DNA from: Flammulina velutipes | Lineage: Eukaryota; Basidiomycota; Agaricomycetes; Agaricales; Physalacriaceae | Assembly (NCBI GenBank): GCA_011800155.1 | Contig: CM022368.1 | Coordinates: forward strand, 682,001 to 746,000 | DNA length: 64,000 bases | Reading direction: 5' to 3' | Shown here: one piece after another, positions 54,656-64,000 of the stretch | Numbering within the stretch: the stretch's first letter is position 1 | Layout: the number at the start of each line of letters is the position of its first letter | Translations under genes and position numbers: made by a program | The notes under the pieces: generated by a model | The model's input: the letters and a program-made list of their open reading frames with translations, nothing else | Databases searched by the model: none | Told to the model about the DNA's origin: nothing

Positions 54656-55773
54656 AGGGGTGGGATGTTCCTTCAACCTTCGATTCAACACAAAGGACTG
54701 AATTCTCTATCCAGGAAATTAGAGCGCAAGGCTGGCATAAATCACGATCTATAACGAGACTTCAATTTACATTCGGAAGGAAGGTGTATACGCACATGTA
54801 CAAATCATTTATAACGGGATCTATACCTGGTAAACGGGGACCTGCAAAAATTCTAAACCTCACACGCATCAGACGGCCATCATCTTCCATCGTGGCGGCG
54901 ATAAAAGTCCCAAGACAAATTTAAAGAATATTATAACTTTAAGGCTCTTCCCAGGAATCTTCCTTTGGCTACGTCTGTAATCATCTAACATATAACACAG
55001 ACACGGACACCAGCTCCCAATAACAGTTTATGTCGACGTCTGACCTCCTTGTGCCTATCCTTTAACTGTTCTCTCATGGTTCCCGCCGGCCCCACCTTAC
55101 CGAACGTCCTCAAGAGGGTACAAGCCAACGGCGCACGCATCATGAATATGACCCTCGAAATGAAGCATATTGGCGCTGGGTCCGGCGTATCCGTCTTCGC
55201 ACTTTGGTTCGACGTAGAGAGGGCTCGTTATGTGCTGATGCGGCATCTACTCTGAGGGCTAAAATGGTTCCACCAAAACACGAGACCCTACTTGCGACAC
55301 GCTGTTGCTGACTGAGAAGATAGCCAGGAGCGTACTTTTGGTCGAGCTTGGAACGGATGTGCTGGACGACGTTGGTCAGAGAGTATGTCGGTACGATGTC
55401 TCCCACAGTCTAAGTCTACAGGAACGCTCAAAATGATTGATAGATGATCGATGAGGTTCCTTTTTAACCTTTCCTGATGCCATGTTCATCCTTGTTTCTG
55501 CCCTCACCCGGTCCCCGCCATCTCGAAACCCCGCCTGTGCTTGATAACAGCGGCAAACGAACGTGCGCAAAGGCGTCAGATGCGGTGACCCTTTTAAGCC
55601 CCCCTCTGCTCTTTCAGTGTGGCTTCTAACTTGTTCCATAGACCTTCTTCACTCATACGTATATTACATCCGGATCCGGACGAACGTGCAACGAAAAAAA
55701 ACTCTTTATATGTCCGATTATCTGGCATGATGAGGGTTTATCTAGTTTCTCCAAGCCTTCCCCCCGGCCAGAG
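54656..55773. other. Intergenic, no supported gene
   Basis: About 1.1 kb. A minus frame near 55300-55400 (NVVQHIRSKLDQKY) has a faint likeness to dynein light chain LC8 but has no start and does not continue; I do not call it. Confidence 0.4.
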
Positions 55774-56771
55774 ATGGACCGTAGCCCCGTCACTGGCCAC
55801 GCCTTGACGTTCGAGTTCTTCGTGGCTCTTGTATTATTGTATCACATCCTCGCCAAAGAGTTCAAGACGCCGAAGCAGCATTCATGGATCCTTACGACGC
55901 TGTCCAGCTTCATCATGACCTTCGTCAGCCTGCCATTTGTGTTGGATCTTGTAACAACAGGCAGTGTGTCGGGAGTGCAGGTTCACGCTCATCTAGCGTA
56001 TCCAGCATGCCGGTTCTTCCAGACATATCTTATCTGGTACGTAGTCCGTATTGACGAGATGCAGTCTAATTCAAATGGCTTTCCTATAGTGACCTCGTCG
56101 TAGGTATCGCACATTACCCGGATCAATTAACGCTCTCCACTGGATGGTTTCACCACACCATATACCTCTTCATCGTAGAACTCGCCATTCGGCGCTCTTT
56201 GCCTCATGTATTCTGTCTCGCCTCTCTAATGGAGGTAATTCCCTCCAAACCTCCAAATCAACATCATTCAATCTGACTAATTCCACAGCTTCCCACCTTC
56301 ATCCTCGGCTTAGGCACCTTGTATCACCACTTACGATCGAACGCCCTCTTCGCAGGCTCGTTCTTCATGACTCGTCTCGCCTTTCACTTCTTCCTCGCTG
56401 TATCCTACTACATGCCCCCCAATCGCTCCGCTGTTACCGCTGGCTCTTACCTCCCCGCCATCATCCTCACGTTAGTTTTCCCTATGCATGCAATCTGGTT
56501 CTCGGCATGTGTCAAAGGATTTATACGCCGAGCCCACCGGGACGCGTCCATTCCCATCTCAGGTGTTCCCATCATCGCTGTTCCCAATGGGTCGGGCACA
56601 CACTGGGTCCCACACGCATTACGGACCCCCTACCAGACATATCACGCACGTATCTCACAGCGCCAACACTCGCTAAAGCAGATTTGGATCCATCGTGTGC
56701 TCCCAGGGCGAGACAAAGTTTTTGAATATGTTGGATTAGGACGTCGTCTAAGGAATAGTAGGCTACGTTGA
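55774..56771 (+). CDS. TLC (TRAM-LAG1-CLN8) domain membrane protein
   Basis: Three exons: introns after RFFQTYLIC (GTACGT...CTATAG) and after LASLME (GTAATT...CCACAG). The TLC pattern is clear in DLVVGIAHYPDQLTLSTGWFHH, YLFIVELAIRRS and MELPTFILGLGTLYHHLR, followed by further helices (AGSFFMTRLAFHFFLA, LPAIILTLVFPMHAIWF). The tail is basic (GLGRRLRNSRLR). About 290 residues and seven helices. TLC proteins deal with lipid sensing or ceramide-type chemistry; this subfamily has no firm function. No ceramide-synthase Lag1p motif with two adjacent His is seen. Confidence 0.82.
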
Positions 56772-57739
56772 CCACATATTTCTATCTCGGATTATATCTC
56801 CTTTACATAATTTTGTGCGTACAAACTCTTGAATGGTGTCAGAATTACCCTCAGCGTTGGGTGGGAGGAAAAAAGTACCATTGTAATTGTACTCTGCATT
56901 ATCTGCGTTGAGAAGGAAGACATTGTGGCGGGCGGTAATTGCGTAGAGATCATTCCCGGCTTTGAAGTAGCAACCAAGCGTGACCTGCGTCGTCGTCTTC
57001 CAGCCGGAAATGAGAAGGCAAAGTGGCGTAGAGAGGTTGTCGACGACGTCCTTGAGCGAGTCCAGGTCGGGGGCGAAAAGGCCTGGTCCATGCGAAAACT
57101 TGGTGACCGACTCGCGATACGCGACATCGACACCACCGATGATGCTGAACTTCTCGAGGAGCCCAAGGAGTAAGAGTATCCGGATACACGCCTACCCACA
57201 CTGTAGGGTTGGTGGTCTGACGTTTCCCAATGCATACTCGACGGGGATGATGAGTGGGATATCGTCGTAGCTGAGGTCGTTTTGGGCGTCGTCCTTGTCG
57301 CTGTCCGCTTGCTCTTGCTCCTCGAACACCCGGTCGTCGTACTTATCCAACCACGTGAACTTTACCAGGTCAACGGAAGTGAGCTGAATGGACAATGCGG
57401 TCCCAAAGGCCTTGTTTCATGATCCTCGGGAACAGGGCAAAGCCTCATTAAACGCGCATATGCCTCAGGTCCTTAAGGCTCAAGGAATTTGTCGTCAGAC
57501 GTCCTGTAGATCAGTTTTAGACCTTTGGAACCCAGTCCAGCGTAATAGAGATGAGCCTCGACATTGGAAACTTGGTGGGGAGAGGAGCTATCGTCCGAGT
57601 TGGACTCCTCAAGGGAGTCGAAGTTGTAGTCGAACTTGGGTGGCCGTGAGAAATGCTCGTAAGGTTTTCTGTAGAGCATAGCGCGGCACTCGTTGTCGAA
57701 GTCTTGAGACTTGACGTGTTCCTCCACGTTTGACTCCAT
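56763..57739 (-). pseudogene. Decayed gene of unknown fungal family
   Basis: A good start (MESNVEEHVKSQDFDNE...) runs 88 codons to TAA at 57473-57475. In-frame protein-like sequence (GPEAYARLMRLCPVPEDHE) continues beyond the stop with no splice signal to skip it. The next segment (VDLVKFTWLDKYDDRVFEE...IPVEYALGN) is in another frame, and the last (FSIIGGVDVAYRESVTKF, LCLLISGWKTTTQVTLG) needs a poor GTCAGA donor. I infer at least one nonsense mutation and one frameshift. Function unknown. The 3' end slightly overlaps that of the TLC gene. Confidence 0.5.
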
Positions 57740-57882
57740 CGAAAGGTCTTATACGAGCAGGTCAGTATAATGAGACGTTACTTGAGATGGTGACTTCGGT
57801 TTAAAACTGATTTGAAATTGCGGTCACTTTTGGATCCAAAATCTAAAAGCTATCTACCCTACAGTGTGTTATACTTGTAAAT

Positions 57883-59872
57883 CTACGCATGTCCTGAGGA
57901 GCATAGCCTAATTATGTATTGATATTGGGCATCAGTCTCGGGCGGGAACCATTCTTTTTCTCCGGGGTAGGGCTTGTGTCCATGCGCTGCGCTACGATAT
58001 GTTTCTACTACCTTGAGTAAAGTCGGTGTAACGTCTTCGTCAAACCATCTAATGTCGTCCGAATCCTGAAGATACGAGCCAATTCCTGGGCTTGACCTGA
58101 TCCGCCGTTTGCTCTCAAGGATGATTGGAGACACCCTGCAGAGCGACTTCAAGCACCGAAAGAGCCAGTAGAAGAGGTTTGCATAATTGGCTTGAAGGTG
58201 CTCATGTAAGTATGCATTCGATAAACACGATCTGACGACGTTCCACAGGAATGAACACTCCAGAAGAGACTTGACATGCGGCGCGTCAGCATGGGGTATC
58301 ACATTGGCGTAGAGTTCGATATTCCTGAGCGTCTGGGCAAAGGCCATTATGTTTGCGGTGCAGCCTGCTGCGGCGGCTGAGGCGGCATACAATTCAAGGA
58401 ATTGGCACTCCTTGGACTGGTTGTCCTGTGTGTTGGATCCGAGCTCTTCGTTGGCGAAGAATCGCAGATAATGGAGGTCGAAAAGGCGAAGAACCTCGAA
58501 AATGGCCACCATAGCGCGGCTGGGGCAGTCCGGACAATCAGCAGGGTTTCCCCCGCATCCGCGACAGTAGCTGGCATTACAACGGCACCTGAGGAGAAGG
58601 CAGCCTTCCTTGAATCCCTCTATCTTGAGGGCAGGCAATGTGATGAAAGAGAATGGAACGCCTCTAGGATCACTGAAGCGTATGATCTGTCCTTCGTTCT
58701 GTAGTCAAAACAAGGATTAGGTGGATACCTCATATGAGAACCAAGAGACTTACAGTGCGACGAGTGGGAAGCAGCCCAACGCGGCAACGTCCACAAAGTT
58801 GGGTGCTTGTCAATCTACTAGTCGAATCCGGTAGGTTGGTTGACAAAAGGTATGTCTGAACTGGTGGCGGTGGCGGTGGCGGTGGCGGTGGCGGTGTCAT
58901 ATGGAGAGAGGTTACCAATGGTGTTGTTACTGGTGGGGAGGCGGGCAACCACTGAGTTCTGCTGTTATATATCACCGGAGACTGACTAGGGCTAGAACCA
59001 ATGTTCTGGTTGGCCGGTGAATAGGTTTCGTATGGAACGGGATAGTGGGGCTGATCATTTGTCCGATGGGAAAGTCCATCGGAGGGAGATCGCGGACTCT
59101 GAGGCGCTGAAGGAACGGGAGAATCGTTCCACGAATCATCGCTTGGCCCCTGCCTCCTCACGGGGGTGACAATAGGCGGGATAGTGGTCATTTCAGGAGA
59201 GAGGTTTCGAGATTGTAGCCTGGGCGCTGAAGGCATACGACTTGGTGATAATGGGCCAGTTTCCTGGATAGGACTGGTTATTTGTGTGACGTGACGTCGC
59301 GTCCTAGCCGACGGCGAAAAGGGTGACATGAGCCTTTCCTGGATATAAATGAGGTCGCACATTCAGGACTGAAGAGAATGAGACCTACTCCGGCGCTCCC
59401 AAGTGACGGACGCGGAGATCTCATTCCGATATGCCACAGTGGACTGTTGAGAACACTCTCCGTCCCGCTGTAGCTGGCACTTGATGATGACGGACTAGTT
59501 GGTACAGAGAAGGCTGCGTAGCTGGCCATTGTTGAGTACGGACTAGTTGGTACAGAGACGGACTCGATGGACGGGGATGGTGTTATGATACGTTCATCTC
59601 CCTCGATAGTGATCCGAGAGCTTGACGCTACCGCGATAAGCTTCATTTAGACTATAAGGATCGGTACTTTTGAAATTTACATACCGACCGGTTGTGTAGG
59701 AAAGATCGAATGAGATCGAGCATTTGCTTGCAAACTCGCTTGGATAGCCTTCTGGGTGTTGATATCTGACAAGTCATCGTCGTCTGCACCAAGGTGTAAA
59801 TGAGAAAGAGTATGTCTAACCAATGTGATACTCACAGGGATACAGCTGGTGGCTTCGATTAGAGGCGGACAT
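57883..59872 (-). CDS. UIM-containing, Pro/Ser-rich protein with C-terminal Cys-rich (RING-like) motif
   Basis: Exon 1 is MSASNRSHQLYP. Exon 2 contains DDLSDINTQKAIQASLQAN, a match to the ubiquitin-interacting motif (acidic start, A-I-x-x-S-L). About 280 disordered Ser/Pro residues follow, including an 11-proline run encoded by the GGTGGC microsatellite. The C-terminal 300 residues have LCGRCRVG, then an intron, then CRCNASYCRGCGG and CPDC: a cluster of eight or nine Cys that could bind two zincs. The rest is helical. Splice joins (for example GTAGGT...ATCCAG) are in phase. A role in ubiquitin handling is inferred from the UIM and Cys cluster only. Confidence 0.6.
58863..58896. repeat. GGTGGC microsatellite
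   Basis: Five full hexamer units plus four bases. On the minus strand it encodes the proline run of the UIM protein, so length changes would stay in frame. Confidence 0.9.
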
Positions 59873-61085
59873 AGTGAGTATCTGTGAAGGATAGAAGGGA
59901 GTGAAGCAGAGTAAGCGCTGACTCGACGGATCCGTGAGACTATATCCTGGGAGTTTGTCCACACATCGGAGGCTGAATGTGTATGATTGACGGCATGGCT
60001 CCTTGTTTAACATCAGTAATGAGATGACTATCGGAATCCGTTTCTGGTAGAATTTGAGTAAGAAACATATGCAGGAAAGGAAAACGTTGCATATTTACAA
60101 CGTCAGGACTTGAATAACCGCGCTCACAGCAAACCATTCAATCATCCGGCATGTCTGCAATCGCGGTCACGAGAGCAGTCATTCCACCTCGCCCCGTAGC
60201 GCTTCGGTATCTCACTATCAGGTTTCCCCACTATCCCACAATGGACGTAGACATGCGTTTGTCATTTACGCATATTTCCTAACTGGCGCTTCTGCGAGCA
60301 TCTCGACGAATACCGTATTCAGGAGGTGAGAGAGCCTTCCCGAGGTTACGAGTGGATCATGGCCTAAGTGCAAGTCGATCGATATTCCAACAGACATAGG
60401 GTAGCAGAAATATCGTCTTGTAAGGGATCCGATACGTCTCCATGCGCTTGAAAACGACTAGAGAGCCCATAAGTTAACGTCAATTTCGAAATAGATGGAT
60501 ATGGGACGCACCTCGTCGCGTTTCAGGCGATTTGAACGTCTCTTTAGACCGCATGACAGTCCTTGGCCCAGTTGGAAGAGAAGATTTTTTGTCGACGCGG
60601 TGGTCCGTGTTGGCCCTGTTGGATGTTGACCTTGACCTAGAGCCGGAAAGACACTACAAGTGCACATAGATATCATGGTGCTTGTATTTATATAACGTCC
60701 CAATAGTGCTGCCCTAATTGTTAGAGCGAGACAACGCTAAGAAGGAGAACACCTACTTTCCAACGTTTCGTTAGAAGAAACATGATTTGCGACTGCGAAG
60801 ATATTTGCGCCGAATGGCTCATAGGTTTTCCTTCGTCGTAAAGATATTGGTTGCCACAAGGCTGTCTAGCATTTCGCAGTAGTTCTTGAGAATTGAGGTT
60901 GAAGTTAGGATTTCCCCGATGGTGGTTACACAAAAGAACATCAATTTTCCCACGCGTTCTACTACTGTACTACATACCTCAATTAGCCTACATCAAAGAA
61001 CCTACACAAAATGCTACTCCTAAAATTTCTACGATACCCGGAATGAAAGAGAAAAAATGATATATCGAACCCCAAGCTTCTATCT
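59873..61085. other. Intergenic, no supported gene
   Basis: About 1.2 kb. A minus frame at 60458-60703 lies just beside a TATATAA sequence (about 60690), but its product has no recognisable feature. Not called. Confidence 0.45.
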
Positions 61086-62760
61086 TTACTTCTTCTGCAC
61101 CGCCAAAGAAACGATCTCCGCTCTGCTCCTTCTCCTATAGTCATATTGCTTGCGTGTCTCCTCCGTGTCCAAGTCTGGCTTCACAAGACCCTCCAATACT
61201 GCAAGCCGTGTGCGATCTTCGAGCGTCTCCCCCGCGAAGTTAGGATTTTCCATAATCCCAGGGTAGTACCGTCCACTGACGTAGTTTTGGGAGACCGCGA
61301 CGCTGTAACCCTCCTCTGAGATGCGCCGGAAGCGATATCCAATGGGCGGCTCAATCCCTGGAAGATCTGTTTCTCCTTCCCAGTCTTCGTCGACTAGTTC
61401 GTACAGAAGACCGACCAACGCGTATGTCTCAGAGGACTGGACGATGCTGACGGTTTCTGAAAGGAGGAATAGAACGTGATTGTCCGTCCCAAGTTCGGCC
61501 TGATATTGCCTCGTCTTCGCATTGACTTCGTTCAGGACTTGCCCCGGACCCACTGGAGGTCGGACGCAAGTGGAAGGCGACAGGTCTTCGCGCCTAATTT
61601 TGAGACGGACGAGCTGTCCAGGAACGATCCTCTCTGCACCGAGGTAGAGTCCCAGACTACCGTGAATTTCTGCATAAATCATAAGCACTCAGTCCAAGTC
61701 AGTGAGAACTCATCGTACCTTCCGAATCCACGATGAAGTGGCCCGCATGTCGCACAATCATTTCGGCAGCATTGCACGCCAGACTAAGTGCCATGATGCC
61801 TTCGTTCCAACTGCACGATGAGGAAGTAGGATTGTAAGAACGAGTGATGGAAGGACTTCGGGAGGAGAACGAGCGCAGATAAGAGTCCACTATATCGCGG
61901 CTATAGGGAATAGATGACCATGGGAGGATTGCTATCGTAGAGAATGTTTCCACAACAGTGCCTGGAAGGAGTTGGATCCTGCAGTTCTCCGTCCCATACG
62001 AGGCAACGATGCCAGGCCAGGTATCGATAGCGCCTGGAATGTCTTCTCCTCGACGAATCGGAGCAGGTAGCATGACCCACACAATCTCGCCTGGCCCGAA
62101 AATCTGAGGAGACATCGACATTTGTAAACGATGTTTCCTTTTGAAGGCAACGAGGAAATGAAGGGCTGGTGATACTTGTAGCAGCGCGATAGAGTCCTTG
62201 GTAAATGTAGGGACATTCCTCACTGACGAGACACAACCCAGGTTGCGTGGCCATAGTTGTTTATTAGAACATCCACATTTGCAGTGCCCGTTGCCACCGT
62301 TGTAGAGCCAGATGGCGTGGCGTCGGAACTCGTTTGGCGATCTAAACATCCGGATCGAAGGGCAACCTTTACACGAATTTGAGTTCAGTCGAATGGCACA
62401 CAGGTTTGTAAGGCGAATGAACTTACCGAACAGACAAGTATCCTTCCGCTTTGGACTGTGGACTGGACCAGTGATCTTTATAAAGAGGGCGTATCCCTCG
62501 GGTAACTCCTTCAGTACGTGCAGGAGTGGGTCGGACATATTGTGCTCGACTGCGATGGCTTCGCCAAGCACTTCCCGCCAATGCAGCACCTTTTCGTGGT
62601 CGGCACTAAGCTTGATGAAACGTACTGCGTCTCCTGATTTATTGATTGGCCGAAAGTTTCCATTAGATGGCCATTCGTGCGCAGAGCCATCAGAGTAGAC
62701 AATCTCGAGTTCTGTAAGGCCCGTAAGTAGGGTGGGCGGAGAGGCTGTCGCCAAATGCAT
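61086..62760 (-). CDS. Clr2-like transcriptional silencing protein
   Basis: Two exons (intron about 61688-61720, GTACGA...TGCAG) give about 540 residues. The N-terminal part has ELEIVYSDGSAHEWPSNG. A zinc-like cluster has SCKGCPSI, RRHAIWLYNGG and HCKCGCSNK, as in the Clr2 N-terminal domain. The central part has FGPGEIVWVMLPAPI and DTWPGIVASYG, like the Clr2 barrel domain. The C-terminal exon has GLYLGAERIVPGQLVRLK and YVSGRYYPG. In fission yeast Clr2 is part of SHREC, the Clr3 deacetylase complex that silences heterochromatin. The call is by pattern and not by close similarity. Confidence 0.6.
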
Positions 62761-63168
62761 GCTGGTGGATGAAAGAGAAAGACCAAGAGAATGTTCTCAC
62801 GAAAATTTTCAGAACGCCATCTCAAGGATTTAAATGGCTTTCCTGTATCCAAAAGTAGATGTCACGTAAATCATGCATCATACACAATTAGGGTTTGCGC
62901 CACAAGAACATTCAGAAGACCACCGGTAGCCTGATAGGAATAATGACTGTTCGTAATAAGTCCACACTGCACAGGTAGCAGAAACGATTGGTGTACCAAT
63001 AGCGCGGGGACTACCATTCGAACGAAGATCCACTTGAGAGTGGTAGAGTGGAGAGAGCGTGAGCGTGTGAATATTTAGCATTCCAATCGTCACACGTCCG
63101 CGTCACGGGCCTGCTCATCAATCTTCATTTCATACTTCAGCTGCTCCTCTGGCGTACGCATCTATGCT

Positions 63169-63879
63169 ATGAAGGAACTCTTCCAATACTACCATCCAAC
63201 AAGCGCGAAATGGTTCTCTACGCCACCTGCTTTGTCTGTGCAGTCTGAGCCTTGCGGACTGGTATCTGTTCACGCGCCGTACGTCGACCGCTCAAATTCA
63301 AGCCCTGGCATCAGTATCAAGAAGGAACACGACGAAAACGAATCTCCTTTCCACGTCAGTGCTTCCAGAGGAATGCCTCTCTTCTGGCAGCTGAACGAGA
63401 CTGAATTGTAGCTCAACTCAAACCCAGCACCATCCTTGCCTCCCAGATTCTACAAGACTCACCAGCCCTTCGAACCTATGAACGTGTCGTACGCTGCATT
63501 TTACGCCCGACTTGAACAAGAGAACAGCCGGCTAGTGGGAGAGAGCATCAAGCTTAGAGAGGATCTGATGGTGAAGGACCGTCTTCTTGCTACGCTATTC
63601 GGTGGGTCTCTTTGTTTCTAAAAATGAGACGAAACTCACCTTTTAGTAGTATATGGAAGAGACATGAGGATAGCCGTCGACGACTTGCAGACGCAGCATG
63701 CCGCAGACCAACTCTACTTGAATACTACTTTGGCGAACCTCCGTGCTCTTCTAGCTTCTGTGCCGGTAGCGCCTGGTTTTGATGACCTGATACACCGACT
63801 GCAGGAAGATATTAGTATGCTGGATCTGGCAGTGACTCGGCAAGACGATGTGGAAAGGCTTTCAACGAGTTTGGCTTAA
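63169..63879 (+). CDS. Small coiled-coil protein of unknown function
   Basis: Three exons. MKELFQYYHPTSAKWF leads into a linker with ISIKKEHDENE, a match to the SUMO consensus (I-K-x-E). Intron 1 (GTCAGT...TTGTAG) joins to LNSNPAPSLPPRFY. Intron 2 (GTGGGT...TTTTAG) joins LLATLF to VVYGRDMRIAVDD. The C-terminal half is helical with heptads (YARLEQENSRLVGESIKLRED; DDLIHRLQEDISMLDLAV). The total is about 200 residues ending STSLA. No family recognised. Confidence 0.6.
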
Positions 63880-64000
63880 ACTTTCTTCCAGCTTTGTTAT
63901 TGTGAACCTTCTTGACCTTATAGACTCTACTAGAAACAAATTGTATTTCTCTACTTCTCTGCATGAATTGTAACACCTGTCTCGCATAACATTAGTGTGG

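Noticed and set aside
55140..55406. Minus frame with faint likeness to dynein light chain LC8
   Set aside because: No ATG, no continuation into the conserved LC8 core and no supporting splice sites.
58863..58896. Direct repeats as a possible CRISPR or satellite array
   Set aside because: It is a simple hexamer microsatellite inside a coding exon; the genome is eukaryotic.
60458..60703. Small minus-strand gene beside a TATATAA sequence
   Set aside because: The TATA is too close to the first ATG and the product has no recognisable feature.

Overview
The window is nuclear DNA of a filamentous basidiomycete, most likely an Agaricomycete. Nearly every gene is broken by many 45-60 nt GT-AG introns with CTNAY-type branch sites. 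The gene set also fits: a fungal sphingolipid C9-methyltransferase, a Clr2-type silencing factor, several F-box proteins, an Ato-type acetate carrier, and a chromodomain Ty3 retrotransposon. The DNA shows no operons, rRNA, CRISPR array or convincing tRNA. Exon boundaries given here were worked out by hand from reading-frame continuity and splice signals, so single-exon details may be off.

Layout. 1-17.1 kb: partial F-box gene (-), coiled-coil gene (+), Ato/GPR1-type carrier (-), FMO-type flavin monooxygenase (+), a broken copy of an unknown gene family (+), beta'-COP (-), a stand-alone NIF3 C-terminal domain protein (+), a secreted/GPI-like protein (+), an F-box gene (+), and the intact paralogue of the broken gene (-). 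17.4-25.2 kb: two HXXXD acyltransferase genes form about 2.15-kb inverted-repeat arms around a secreted type-B carboxylesterase. 25.6-32.4 kb: Sld7-like protein, YIF1, Nudix hydrolase, UBLCP1-like phosphatase, a 125-bp TA-flanked MITE, and an M43 metalloprotease. 33.1-41.6 kb: a truncated sulfite-oxidase fragment, then an SDR gene whose first intron holds a complete 6.8-kb Ty3/chromovirus element in antisense. 41.8-64 kb: a duplicated-domain membrane protein, full sulfite oxidase, an SPX phosphate transporter, sphingolipid C9-methyltransferase, an F-box gene, a TLC-domain protein, a decayed gene, a UIM/Cys-rich protein, a Clr2-like protein and a small coiled-coil protein.

The most unusual feature is the retrotransposon (33788-40589). 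Its two 494-bp LTRs read as identical and it has a 5-bp CAATT target duplication. Removing the element and one duplication leaves an ordinary 49-nt host intron. It has no TGG-type tRNA primer site. Instead, the ten bases 2 nt downstream of the 5' LTR are exactly complementary to ten LTR bases lying about 30 nt below a TATA box, where the RNA should begin. This is the arrangement expected for Tf1/sushi-type self-priming. Its gag appears to be read only after removal of a 50-nt intron that is still present in the integrated DNA copy. pol overlaps gag in the -1 frame and runs 80 codons into the 3' LTR. The U3 region carries an inverted pair of ACGCGT (MluI cell-cycle box) motifs.

The accessory genes do not form an obvious single pathway. 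The acyltransferase pair plus esterase is the best candidate for a small local metabolic unit. Most of the rest are housekeeping genes (COPI, Golgi, phosphate, sulfite and sphingolipid metabolism) mixed with fast-evolving F-box and orphan families.
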